A stretch of 49,864 bases of DNA from Streptosporangium nondiastaticum (GTDB taxonomy: Bacteria > Actinomycetota > Actinomycetes > Streptomycetales > Streptomycetaceae). Location of the stretch: assembly GCF_003011965.1 (NCBI RefSeq), contig NZ_PXWG01000042.1:1-49864 (forward strand), given 5' to 3'. The position numbers and the translations under genes are program-made. Positions 1 to 7,146 of the stretch are shown in pieces; position 1 is the first letter of the stretch; each line of letters begins with the position of its first letter. The notes beneath the pieces were generated by a model. It was not told where the DNA came from, did not search any database, and worked only from the letters and a program-made list of their open reading frames with translations.

Positions 1-318
1 CTTGCCGGGGCGGGCGTCCGGCGAGGCCTCGGCCGGGGTGCCCGAGGGCGTCGCGGAGGAGGACGGGGAGGCCGTGTTCCTGGCCGACGGGCTGCCGCTC
101 GCGCCTCGCACGGAGCGCGCGTCGGCCTGCCCGGGGCGCCCGCCCGGCATCCGCACCCCGCCGTCCGGCTCCGGTCCCGCGTCGCGCTGCTTGCCCGCGC
201 CCGGCGACGGAGCGGGCCGCTCCGGGTCGCTCACGCTCATGCACCCCCCGAGGGCCAGGGCCACGGCGGCGACGGCCGCGATCCGGGTGACGGCTGCGCG
301 GGGTGAGATGGGAGGCAT
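1..318 (-). CDS. Lipoprotein, N-terminal part (cut by window edge)
   Basis: The frame opens with ATG at 318 and runs off the left edge of the window without a stop, so only the first 106 codons are seen. The product starts MPPISPRAAV, has a hydrophobic Ala/Val/Leu stretch and a lipobox LALGGC with the cysteine at residue 26. This marks it for lipidation and anchoring on the outer face of the membrane. The residues after the cysteine are rich in Pro, Gly, Ala and charged residues, as in the disordered stalks of actinomycete lipoproteins. No functional domain is visible. The gene is divergent from nothing nearby; the 188 bp up to the next gene hold no recognisable feature. Confidence 0.72.
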   Translation of the reverse strand, partial: MPPISPRAAVTRIAAVAAVALALGGCMSVSDPERPAPSPGAGKQRDAGPEPDGGVRMPGGRPGQADARSVRGASGSPSARNTASPSSSATPSGTPAEASPDARPGK

Positions 319-506
319 CGGGGACCGCCTTCGGGACGTGCCGGGACTGGCGCATGGGACAGGCCCCCTGCCCAACTGAGACCGCCCCGCCCAGGACACG
401 CGCGGCACGCGGTCACCTGACCGGCTCTTTACCCCCGCTCACCCCCGCCCCGTCGCCCCGGCGAGCCCTCGCCCCGCCGCGCCGGCGCGCCCCGGACGCC
501 CGCCGG

Positions 507-866
507 TCAGCCGTAGCCGAGGGCGTGCAGGCGCTCGTCGTCGATGCCGAAGTGGTGTGCCACCTCGTGAACGACCGTCACTTCGGTCTCCTCCACCACC
601 TCTTCCCGCGAGGTGCACAGGCGCAGCGTGGGGCCGCGGTAGATCGTGATCCGGTCGGGCAGGACGCCCGCGTACCACTCGCCGCGCTCGGTCAGCGGCG
701 TTCCCTCGTAGAGGCCGAGCAGCTCCGGGTCCTCCGCCGGGGGCTCGTCCTCGACGAACACCGCGACGTTGTCCATCAGCCGCGTCAGCTCCGGCGGGAT
801 CCGGTCCAGGGCCTCGGCGACCAGTTCCTCGAACTCCTCGCGCGTCATCTCCAGCACGCTCGCCAT
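507..866 (-). CDS. Small zincin-like metallopeptidase family protein
   Basis: This is a 119-residue protein with the zinc motif HEVAHHFGIDDER near the C-terminus (HExxH, His and Asp ligand candidates). That is the hallmark of the short stand-alone zincin family found throughout actinobacteria (PF06262, formerly DUF1025). The N-terminal part reads MASVLEMTREEFEELV, followed by acidic helices, as usual for the family. ATG at 866 was chosen because the conserved part begins just inside it; an ATG six codons further in (848) is also possible, and no strong ribosome site distinguishes them. The in-frame extension upstream of 866 is Arg/Gly-rich and looks non-coding. Substrate and role are unknown in this family. 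The gene reads away from the tRNA cluster. Confidence 0.85.
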   Translation of the reverse strand: MASVLEMTREEFEELVAEALDRIPPELTRLMDNVAVFVEDEPPAEDPELLGLYEGTPLTERGEWYAGVLPDRITIYRGPTLRLCTSREEVVEETEVTVVHEVAHHFGIDDERLHALGYG

Positions 867-974
867 TGTCCGGCACGCACCCCCGCGGGGCCCCTGCACG
901 GCCCTCGTACGCCTCCCGCGCCGCGCCCGGGCCGGCCACTGAGGACCGTCCGCGGCGGCCTCCGGGAAACCGTT

Positions 975-1004
975 TTGGCGTTCCCTCCCTCCATCCCATA
1001 TGCT
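975..1004 (+). promoter_or_regulatory. Probable promoter of the tRNA-Glu/Asp/Phe cluster
   Basis: A -35-like TTGGCG (975-980) and a -10-like TATGCT (999-1004) are separated by 18 bp and end 45 bp before tRNA-Glu. The surrounding C-rich spacer and position fit a stable-RNA promoter of the main vegetative sigma factor. Assigned by eye only. Confidence 0.5.
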
Positions 1005-1048
1005 TCTCACGTCCCCGAGGCGCTGCGAAGCGCCCAGGTGGGCCATCA

Positions 1049-1121
1049 GCCCTCATCGTCTAGTGGCCCAGGACGCCGCCCTTTCAAGGCGGTAGCACGG
1101 GTTCGAATCCCGTTGGGGGCA
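1049..1121 (+). tRNA. tRNA-Glu (anticodon TTC)
   Basis: A 73-nt cloverleaf. The acceptor stem is GCCCTCA with TGGGGGC and discriminator A1121. The anticodon stem CCGCC/GGCGG carries loop CTTTCAA, giving anticodon TTC. The T-loop is a canonical TTCGAAT. CCA is not encoded. First gene of a Glu-Asp-Phe cluster. Confidence 0.96.
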
Positions 1122-1160
1122 CGCTGTACCGTGTGCGAGACTAGTGCTCGCACATAGCAA

Positions 1161-1235
1161 GGTCCTGTGGAGCAGTTTGGAGTGCTCGCCACCCTGTCAA
1201 GGTGGAGGCCGCGGGTTCAAATCCCGTCAGGACCG
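1161..1235 (+). tRNA. tRNA-Asp (anticodon GTC), copy 1
   Basis: A 75-nt cloverleaf. The acceptor stem GGTCCTG pairs with CAGGACC; discriminator G1235. The anticodon stem CCACC/GGTGG carries loop CTGTCAA (GTC). The T-loop TTCAAAT is canonical. An identical copy lies at 5520-5594 on the other side of hrpA; identity extends from 1156 to 1236. Confidence 0.96.
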
Positions 1236-1260
1236 CTGCAGATATCTCTGATGTCTGCGT

Positions 1261-1334
1261 GGCTGGGTAGCTCAGTTGGTACGAGCGTCCGCCTGAAAAG
1301 CGGAAGGTCGCCGGTTCGACCCCGGCCCCAGCCA
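1261..1334 (+). tRNA. tRNA-Phe (anticodon GAA)
   Basis: A 74-nt cloverleaf. The acceptor stem GGCTGGG pairs with CCCAGCC; discriminator A1334. The anticodon stem CCGCC/GGCGG carries loop TGAAAA with anticodon GAA. Last tRNA of the cluster; followed after 4 nt by a terminator hairpin. Confidence 0.96.
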
Positions 1335-1338
1335 CAGT

Positions 1339-1366
1339 GAGCCCCTCATCTCCGGATGGGGGGCTC
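1339..1366 (+). terminator. Terminator of the tRNA cluster
   Basis: The 11-bp hairpin GAGCCCCTCAT / ATGGGGGGCTC (one G-T pair) has a 6-nt loop and starts 4 nt after tRNA-Phe. There is no T-tract, which is common for Streptomyces terminators. Confidence 0.8.
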
Positions 1367-1428
1367 AGTGCATTTCCGGGGAAATGCGTTCGCCGCTTCG
1401 CCGCGGCTGGTGCGATCCTGGACTCCGT

Positions 1429-4400
1429 ATGTCTACGCAGCCTGCCGCCCCCGCCGCCTTCGCCGACCTCGCCGCCCGCCTCCCCGAGCTGACGCTGCGC
1501 GACGCGCAGCGCCTGGGGCGGCGGCTCGAGGGCGCGCGCCGCATCCGCAAGCCCGAGGCCCGTACGGCCGTCCTGGCCGAGATCACGGCAGAGGTCGACG
1601 CGGCCGAGCTGCGCGTCGCGAGCCGCCGGGCGGCCGCGCCGGCCGTCACCTATCCCGAGCAGCTCCCGGTCAGCCAGAAGAAGGACGAGATCCTGGCGGC
1701 GATCCGCGACCACCAAGTCGTGATCGTCGCGGGCGAGACCGGCTCCGGCAAGACCACGCAGATCCCCAAGATCTGCATGGAGCTCGGCCGCGGCGTCCGG
1801 GGTCTGATCGGGCACACCCAGCCGCGCCGGATCGCCGCCCGCACGGTCGCCGAGCGCGTTGCGGAGGAGCTGCGCACGCCGCTGGGCGAGACCGTCGGCT
1901 GGAAGGTCCGCTTCACCGATCAGGTCGGCGAGAACACGCAGGTCAAGCTGATGACGGACGGCATCCTGCTGGCCGAGATCCAGACGGACCGCGAGCTGCG
2001 CCAGTACGACACGATCATCATCGACGAGGCGCACGAGCGCAGCCTCAACATCGACTTCATCCTCGGCTATCTGGCCCAGCTGCTGCCGCGCCGCCCCGAC
2101 CTGAAGGTCGTCATCACTTCGGCGACGATCGACCCGGAGCGCTTCTCGCGCCACTTCGGGGACGCGCCGATCATCGAGGTGAGCGGGCGGACGTATCCGG
2201 TGGAGGTGCGGTACCGGCCGCTGCTGGAGGAGGGCTCCGACGACGCGGACCGCGACCAGATCACGGCGATCTGTGACGCGGTGGAGGAGCTGCAGCGCGA
2301 GGGCGACGGCGACATATTGGTCTTCCTCTCCGGCGAGCGGGAGATCCGCGACACCGCGGACGCCCTGGAGAAGAAGAAACTCCGGTTCACCGAGATCCTG
2401 CCGCTGTACGCCCGTCTGTCGCACGCCGAGCAGCACCGCGTGTTCCAGCGCCACACGGGCCGCCGGATCGTCCTCGCGACGAACGTCGCGGAGACGTCCC
2501 TGACGGTCCCGGGCATCCGCTACGTGATCGACCCCGGTTTCGCGCGGATCTCGCGGTACAGCCACCGCACCAAGGTCCAGCGGCTGCCGATCGAGGCGAT
2601 CTCGCAGGCGAGCGCGAACCAGCGCAAGGGCCGCTGCGGCCGTACGTCGGACGGCATCTGCATCCGCCTGTACTCGGAGGACGACTTCCTGGGCCGTCCG
2701 GAGTTCACGGACGCCGAGATCCTCCGTACGAACCTGGCCTCGGTCATCCTGCAGATGACGGCGGCCGGCCTCGGCGACATCGAGAAGTTCCCGTTCATCG
2801 ACCCGCCGGACCGGCGCAACATCAAGGACGGCATCGACCTGCTGGTCGAGCTGGGCGCGCTCGACCCCGCGCAGAAGGATCCGAAGAAGCGGCTCACGCA
2901 GTCGGGGCGGAAGCTGGCGCAGCTGCCGGTGGACCCGCGGCTGGCCCGCATGGTCCTGGAGGCCGACCGCAACGGCTGCGTCCGCGAGGTCATGGTGATC
3001 GCGGCCGCGCTGTCGATCCAGGATCCGCGGGAGCGGCCCTCGGAGAAGCAGGCGCAGGCCGATCAGCAGCACGCCCGCTTCAAGGACGAGACGAGCGATT
3101 TCCTCGCGTTCCTGAACCTGTGGCGCTATGTGCGCGAGCAGCAGAAGGCGCTGTCGTCGTCGGCGTTCCGGCGCATGTGCAAGTCGGAGTTCCTGAACTA
3201 CCTGCGGATACGCGAGTGGCAGGACATCTACTCGCAGCTGCGGACGGTCGCCAAGCAGATGGGCGTCCACATGGCGGAGGAGGACGCGGCCCCGGACCGC
3301 ATCCACCAGTCGCTGCTGGCGGGTCTGCTGTCGCACATCGGCCTCAAGGACACCGAGAAGAACGAGTACCTGGGTGCCCGGAGCGCGAAGTTCGCGGTGT
3401 TCCCGGGCTCGGCGCTGTTCCGCAAGCAGCCGCGCTGGGTGATGTCGGCCGAGCTGGTGGAGACGTCGCGGCTGTGGGCGCGGGTCAACGCCAAGGTCGA
3501 GCCGGAGTGGATCGAGCCGCTCGCCGAGCATCTGGTGAAGCGCAATTACAGCGAGCCGCACTGGGAGCAGAAGCAGGCGGCCGTCATGGCGTACGAGCGG
3601 GTGACGCTGTACGGCGTGCCGATCGTCGCCCAGCGGAAGGTCAACTTCGGCCGGATCGATCCGGAGACCAGCCGTGAGCTGTTCATCCGCCACGCCCTGG
3701 TCGAGGGCGACTGGCGGACCCACCACCAGTTCTTCCACGACAACCGCAAGCTGCTGGGCGAGGTCGAGGAGCTGGAGCACCGCGCCCGCCGCCGGGACAT
3801 CCTGGTGGACGACGAGACGCTCTTCGACTTCTACGACCAGCGGCTGCCCGAACACGTGGTGTCGGGCGCGCACTTCGACTCGTGGTGGAAGCACAAGCGG
3901 CGCGACGAGCCGGAGTTGCTGAACTTCGAGCAGTCGATGCTCATCAACGAGAACGCCGAGGCCGTCACCAAGGACGACTACCCGGACTCCTGGCGGCAGG
4001 GCCGGCTGAAGTTCAAGGTGACGTACCAGTTCGAGCCGGGGGCGGATGCGGACGGCGTGACCGTCCACATTCCGCTGCAGGTGCTGAACCAGGTCTCGGC
4101 CGAGGGCTTCGACTGGCAGATCCCGGGGCTGCGCGAGGACCTGGTGACGGAGCTCATCCGGTCGCTGCCCAAGCCGATCCGCAGGAACTACGTGCCGGCG
4201 CCGAACTTCGCCAAGGCGTTCCTGGACCGTGCGGTGCCCCTGCAGGAGTCCCTGACGGTCACGCTGACGCGCGAGCTGCACCGGATGACGGCCGTACGGC
4301 TGGAGCCGGGCGACTTCGACCCCGGCAAGGTCCCCGATCACCTGAAGATCACTTTCCGGGTCGTCGACGAGCGCCGCCGCAAGATCGCCGAGGACAAGGA

Positions 4401-5385
4401 CCTGGAGGCGCTGCGGCTGCGGCTCAAGCCGAAGACGCAGGCGGCGATCTCCAAGGCCTTCGAGCAGGCCGCGGGGGCCGCCAAGGCCGGCGGCACCGGC
4501 GGCGGCGCCCCGGAGCAGCGCTCGGGGCTCACCTCCTGGACGGTGGGCACCCTGCCGCGCACCTTCGAGACGCGCCGGGCCGGCCAGCCGGTCAAGGCGT
4601 ATCCGGCGCTGGTGGACGAGGGCTCGTCGGTCGCGGTGCGGCTCTTCGACACCGAGCCGGAGCAGCGCGAGGCGATGTGGCGGGGCACCCGCCGGCTGAT
4701 CCTGCTGAACCTGCCCTCCAACCCGGCGAAGTTCGCCCAGGACAAGCTGGGCAACCAGCAGAAGCTCGCCCTGTCGCGCAATCCGCACGGCTCCGTCCAG
4801 GCGCTCTTCGAGGACTGCGTCGCGGGCGCGGCCGACAAGCTGATCGCGGCGCACGGCGGCCCCGTCTGGGACGAAGAATCCTTCCGCAAGCTGTTCGACG
4901 CGGTACGGGCGGACATCGTGGACGCCACGATGGACGCGATCCGGAAGGTGCAGGAGGTGCTGGCCGCCTGGCAGGCGTGCGAGCGCCGGCTGAAGGCCAC
5001 CACGAGCCTGTCGCTGATGTCCTCCCTCTCGGACGTCAAGGAGCAGCTGGCGGGGCTGATCAAGCCGGGCTTCGTCACCGAGCACGGCGTGCGGCGCCTG
5101 CCGGACCTGCTGCGCTATCTGGTGGCGGTCGACCGGCGGCTCACCCAGCTGCCCGCCAACGCCGACCGGGACCGGGCCCGGATGGCGAAGGTGAAGGAAA
5201 TGCAGGACGAGCACGCGTGGCTGCTGGAGCAGTTCCCGAAGGGGCGCCCGGTGCCGCGGGAGGCGCTCGACATCCGCTGGATGATCGAGGAGCTGAGGGT
5301 GAGCTACTTCGCCCACGCTCTGGGGACGGCGCACCCGGTCTCGGACAAGCGGATCGTGAAGGCCATCGATCAGCTGGTGCCCTAG
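1429..5385 (+). CDS. hrpA: ATP-dependent DEAH-box RNA helicase HrpA
   Basis: The 1318-residue product matches the roughly 1300-residue HrpA family. It is a cytoplasmic NTP-dependent RNA helicase of the DEAH/RHA superfamily 2. Motif I GETGSGKTT lies near residue 102, motif II DEAH near 199, motif III SAT near 231 and motif VI QRKGRCGR near 400. The long C-terminal half is the DUF3418-type region of HrpA. ATG at 1429 (MSTQPAAPAA) was chosen over an in-frame ATG at 1384 because the upstream residues are an unlikely Arg-rich leader next to the tRNA terminator; no clear ribosome site precedes it. In other bacteria HrpA relatives act on stalled ribosomes and mRNA; the role in Streptomyces is not clear from sequence. 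The gene is monocistronic, sandwiched between two tRNA-Asp copies. Confidence 0.93.
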   Translation: MSTQPAAPAAFADLAARLPELTLRDAQRLGRRLEGARRIRKPEARTAVLAEITAEVDAAELRVASRRAAAPAVTYPEQLPVSQKKDEILAAIRDHQVVIVAGETGSGKTTQIPKICMELGRGVRGLIGHTQPRRIAARTVAERVAEELRTPLGETVGWKVRFTDQVGENTQVKLMTDGILLAEIQTDRELRQYDTIIIDEAHERSLNIDFILGYLAQLLPRRPDLKVVITSATIDPERFSRHFGDAPIIEVSGRTYPVEVRYRPLLEEGSDDADRDQITAICDAVEELQREGDGDILVFLSGEREIRDTADALEKKKLRFTEILPLYARLSHAEQHRVFQRHTGRRIVLATNVAETSLTVPGIRYVIDPGFARISRYSHRTKVQRLPIEAISQASANQRKGRCGRTSDGICIRLYSEDDFLGRPEFTDAEILRTNLASVILQMTAAGLGDIEKFPFIDPPDRRNIKDGIDLLVELGALDPAQKDPKKRLTQSGRKLAQLPVDPRLARMVLEADRNGCVREVMVIAAALSIQDPRERPSEKQAQADQQHARFKDETSDFLAFLNLWRYVREQQKALSSSAFRRMCKSEFLNYLRIREWQDIYSQLRTVAKQMGVHMAEEDAAPDRIHQSLLAGLLSHIGLKDTEKNEYLGARSAKFAVFPGSALFRKQPRWVMSAELVETSRLWARVNAKVEPEWIEPLAEHLVKRNYSEPHWEQKQAAVMAYERVTLYGVPIVAQRKVNFGRIDPETSRELFIRHALVEGDWRTHHQFFHDNRKLLGEVEELEHRARRRDILVDDETLFDFYDQRLPEHVVSGAHFDSWWKHKRRDEPELLNFEQSMLINENAEAVTKDDYPDSWRQGRLKFKVTYQFEPGADADGVTVHIPLQVLNQVSAEGFDWQIPGLREDLVTELIRSLPKPIRRNYVPAPNFAKAFLDRAVPLQESLTVTLTRELHRMTAVRLEPGDFDPGKVPDHLKITFRVVDERRRKIAEDKDLEALRLRLKPKTQAAISKAFEQAAGAAKAGGTGGGAPEQRSGLTSWTVGTLPRTFETRRAGQPVKAYPALVDEGSSVAVRLFDTEPEQREAMWRGTRRLILLNLPSNPAKFAQDKLGNQQKLALSRNPHGSVQALFEDCVAGAADKLIAAHGGPVWDEESFRKLFDAVRADIVDATMDAIRKVQEVLAAWQACERRLKATTSLSLMSSLSDVKEQLAGLIKPGFVTEHGVRRLPDLLRYLVAVDRRLTQLPANADRDRARMAKVKEMQDEHAWLLEQFPKGRPVPREALDIRWMIEELRVSYFAHALGTAHPVSDKRIVKAIDQLVP

Positions 5386-5423
5386 GGGCGGGTGGTGCGG
5401 CCGGGCCGCGGCACGGTGCGGGG

Positions 5424-5453
5424 ACCCGATCGGGGGCCCTTCCGTGATCGGGT
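5424..5453 (+). terminator. Possible hrpA terminator
   Basis: The inverted repeat ACCCGATC / GATCGGGT has a 14-nt loop and lies 39 nt after the hrpA stop. The stem is 8 bp with no T-tract. It could also be a regulatory palindrome of the downstream tRNA promoter, which begins at 5453. Confidence 0.45.
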
Positions 5454-5483
5454 TCGACCGCACCCCCTGACCTGCTGTAGAGT
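5453..5483 (+). promoter_or_regulatory. Probable promoter of tRNA-Asp copy 2
   Basis: The -10 hexamer TAGAGT (5478-5483) lies 37 nt upstream of the tRNA, with a weak -35-like TTCGAC 19 bp before it. The same TAGAGT hexamer precedes the tRNA-Gly genes at 20320 and 20720 in this window, which supports the call. Confidence 0.5.
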
Positions 5484-5519
5484 CTCTTTCGCAAGCCCGC
5501 GGGAGCGGGAAGCAAGCAA

Positions 5520-5594
5520 GGTCCTGTGGAGCAGTTTGGAGTGCTCGCCACCCTGTCAAGGTGGAGGCCGCGGGTTCAAATCCCGTCAGGACCG
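5520..5594 (+). tRNA. tRNA-Asp (anticodon GTC), copy 2
   Basis: A base-for-base copy of the tRNA-Asp at 1161-1235, with anticodon GTC and no encoded CCA. Identity with copy 1 extends five bases upstream and one base downstream of the mature gene (5515-5595). It has its own promoter-like element and its own terminator, so it is probably an independent transcription unit. Confidence 0.96.
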
Positions 5595-5602
5595 CAGTGA
5601 TT

Positions 5603-5638
5603 GAAGGCCCGGATCCCCTTTCAGGGATCCGGGCCTTC
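5603..5638 (+). terminator. Terminator of tRNA-Asp copy 2
   Basis: A perfect 15-bp stem (GAAGGCCCGGATCCC / GGGATCCGGGCCTTC) with a 6-nt loop starts 8 nt after the tRNA. Very stable, no T-tract. Confidence 0.88.
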
Positions 5639-5701
5639 TCGCGTTCGACCTTGACGGGGACACGTGCCAGGGGTACCCAGGCAGTGGAGGTGCTGCGCTC
5701 C

Positions 5702-5974
5702 ATGACGACGACCACCACCCCGGCAGAGGCGAAGCGGCCCGGGACGCCCGGGCCCGGCAAGCTCAGGGCCGAGAGCATCCGGCACGAGACGCGGGCGCTG
5801 CTGCGCGCCCACCTGTCCGCCGCGTCGGGCGCTTCCGGTTACCGCCACCTGACCCGGCACTGCGCCGTGTGCCACCGGCTGCTTCGGCTCGCCCAGGAGG
5901 CGGCGGGCGCGGGCCCCGCAAGGCCGGCGGCCGGGCCGGAGGGCGCCGGGGAGGCGCGGACCGGCTCCGGGTGA
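5702..5974 (+). CDS. DUF6274-type small CxxC protein
   Basis: A 90-residue protein of the small Streptomyces family that I recognise as DUF6274. The conserved core is RHETRALLRAHL, then a variable Ser/Ala stretch, then YRHLTRHCAVCHRLL. The HCAVCH segment (His-Cys-x2-Cys-His) could bind a metal. The N-terminus is Thr/Pro-rich and the C-terminus Gly/Pro/Ala-rich; both look disordered. ATG at 5702 is the only sensible start; a GGAGG is present but about 13 nt away, so translation signals are weak. No enzymatic function is known. It lies between a tRNA terminator and convergent bldC, a position it keeps in other streptomycetes as far as I remember. Confidence 0.7.
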   Translation: MTTTTTPAEAKRPGTPGPGKLRAESIRHETRALLRAHLSAASGASGYRHLTRHCAVCHRLLRLAQEAAGAGPARPAAGPEGAGEARTGSG

Positions 5975-6116
5975 CCAACGGCGCCTGTACGGGCGGCAGT
6001 CGGCCGTGGTTCCGCTCGCCTCCGGCGCGCACCGGGCTCTTTACCGCAGCGGCACAATGAGTGACAAGCCCGTCGCGCTGTGATGGGAGTCACCGAAAGA
6101 GTTTCCCGGATGAGGG

Positions 6117-6144
6117 AACTTACCCCTGGCCTACAACGGGTCAA
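6117..6144 (-). promoter_or_regulatory. Promoter-like element inside convergent region
   Basis: Read on the minus strand, TTGACC (6144-6139) and TAAGTT (6122-6117) are separated by 16 bp, close to the vegetative consensus. Transcription would run antisense into the DUF6274 gene. Directly upstream lies the palindrome GTGCAATTGCAC (6153-6164), which is itself flanked by CGGGTC (6137-6142) and GACCCG (6167-6172). Prediction only. Confidence 0.35.
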
Positions 6145-6276
6145 TTTAATATGTGCAATTGCACTCGACCCGAAAGGGTGGGACCGGGGCTCCGTACGGA
6201 GGCCCCGCCGGCTCCCGCTGCCCAGGGCCGGGCAGGGCCGCCGGGGCCGCCCAGGGGTGTCCGGAGACGTCCGGGC

Positions 6277-6318
6277 ATAAAAAAGATCGCGCTGGACCCG
6301 GCGGAGTCCAGCGCGATC
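6277..6318 (-). terminator. Rho-independent terminator of bldC
   Basis: On the minus strand a perfect 13-bp stem (GATCGCGCTGGAC / GTCCAGCGCGATC, 8-nt loop) is followed by six T residues. This is a textbook intrinsic terminator, rare in such GC-rich DNA, located about 150 bp after the bldC stop. Confidence 0.92.
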
Positions 6319-6471
6319 GACGACTCGCCCAAGTCGGTGGGCTGCGGCGGTCCTGTTGGGGCAGGAGCCGGTCGTGTGGAGCCAGATGGTGCTTCAGGGT
6401 GCTTCAGCTGGAGCCGAAGCGGGGCGCGAGCCGGGTTGGGGGCCCCGGAAAACGCCCGGTCATGCGGTTGT

Positions 6472-6678
6472 TCAGGCCTCGCTGCGCTGCTGCGGGATGC
6501 CCGCCAGCAGGGCGCGGACCTCCGCTTCGCGGTAACGGCGGTGTCCTCCGAGCGTGCGGATGGACGTGAGCTTGCCAGCCTTGGCCCAACGGGTGACCGT
6601 CTTCGGGTCCACGCGGAACATCGTGGCAACCTCAGCCGGGGTCAGCAGCGGCTCGGCATCAGGGGTGCGAGCGGTCAT
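6472..6678 (-). CDS. bldC: Developmental regulator BldC (MerR-like)
   Basis: A 68-residue protein consisting almost entirely of a MerR-type winged helix-turn-helix: LLTPAEVATMFRVDPKTVTR followed by the wing GGHRRYREAEV. Length and sequence match BldC of Streptomyces. BldC binds head-to-tail direct repeats cooperatively and controls entry into sporulation; it lacks the dimerisation coil and effector domain of classical MerR proteins. The ribosome site GAGGAGG stands 6 nt before ATG at 6678. The gene is monocistronic with a strong intrinsic terminator. Its 5' region (6679-7146) is long and contains a BldD-box-like palindrome; bldC is, to my knowledge, a BldD target. Confidence 0.97.
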   Translation of the reverse strand: MTARTPDAEPLLTPAEVATMFRVDPKTVTRWAKAGKLTSIRTLGGHRRYREAEVRALLAGIPQQRSEA

Positions 6679-6910
6679 GAGCGGCCTCCTCGGGAGAACC
6701 TGACGTGGAGTCGGTTCTTTCCTCTAAATTCTGCACCTTGACCCGCGTTGCCCGAAATGGCGGACGCGGGCCGAGTCGGTTATAGGACGAACGGCTTGTC
6801 CTCGGCACTACAACTACACCATCTGTCCAGCCACGTCGGCCAAACCGATGGAATTGCCCTCTCAGGTGTTCAACCTCGACGGAAGCCGATGGACCATGCC
6901 ATAGCGGACA

Positions 6911-6936
6911 GTCACGCCACCGTGACGATCAGTCAC
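6911..6936 (-). promoter_or_regulatory. Candidate BldD box upstream of bldC
   Basis: The palindrome GTGACgatcaGTCAC (6922-6936) reads GTGA-N7-TCAC, fitting the published BldD pattern of AGTGA and TCACC half sites. A further GTCAC lies at 6911-6915. The distance to the bldC start is about 245 bp. Known biology (bldC in the BldD regulon) supports it; binding is not shown by sequence alone. Confidence 0.4.
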
Positions 6937-6998
6937 AGCGGGATCAGGGGTCACCAGACCCGCCAAGGAGTGCAATACCGATCAATCCGCCCTTAGTT

Positions 6999-7031
6999 GG
7001 ACGGAAGGAGCCCTTCCCGGACTCCTTGTCC
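6999..7031 (-). terminator. Possible terminator of the upstream hypothetical gene
   Basis: Stem segments GGAC..AAGGAG pair with CTCCTT..GTCC around an 11-nt loop, 116 bp downstream of the stop at 7147. The stem has an interior mismatch. Moderate support. Confidence 0.4.
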
Positions 7032-7111
7032 TATTTTGCCACGCGGATGGGCGATGGGCGCAAGACCTGACGAAAGTGCGTTAGGTCACGGTTGCCGCAA
7101 TGGCCCGGATC

Positions 7112-7125
7112 GGGACCTAGGTCCC
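7112..7125. promoter_or_regulatory. Perfect 14-bp palindrome GGGACCTAGGTCCC
   Basis: A 14-bp perfect dyad located 22 bp past the stop of the hypothetical gene at 7147. It is too compact for a terminator loop, so a protein-binding site is more likely. The binding factor is unknown. Confidence 0.4.
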
Positions 7126-7146
7126 GGGGCTTCTCCGACCAGGACA

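Larger units (their letters stand above)
5975..6471. other. Convergent intergenic region, 497 bp, no protein gene
   Basis: No convincing protein gene is visible. It holds an AT-rich palindromic block (6137-6172), a promoter-like pair on the minus strand (6117-6144), a palindrome CTCCGTACGGAG near 6190, and the bldC terminator (6277-6318). Promoter-like and AT-rich sequence is unexpected between convergent genes; a small RNA is possible. Confidence 0.6.
6679..7146. other. Long bldC upstream region, 468 bp, no protein gene
   Basis: No coding potential was recognised. It contains a TATAAC -10-like element on the minus strand (6784-6779), a cluster of GTCAC/GTGAC half sites (6911-6956), a hairpin that may terminate the upstream hypothetical gene (6999-7031) and a 14-bp perfect palindrome (7112-7125). 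Length and density suggest complex control of bldC. Confidence 0.6.

Noticed and set aside
439..1056. Alternative minus-strand frame overlapping the zinc peptidase gene
   Set aside because: Arg/Gly-rich shadow; the HExxH-bearing frame is the coding one.
1141..5778. Very long open frame antisense to hrpA (about 1500 codons)
   Set aside because: High-GC DNA leaves the opposite strand free of stops; the product is Arg/Leu/Ala-rich low complexity and hrpA on the plus strand has all helicase motifs.
6080..6280. 66-codon open frame in the convergent region after the DUF6274 gene
   Set aside because: No ribosome site, codon use unlike Streptomyces genes in its first half, and no family resemblance.
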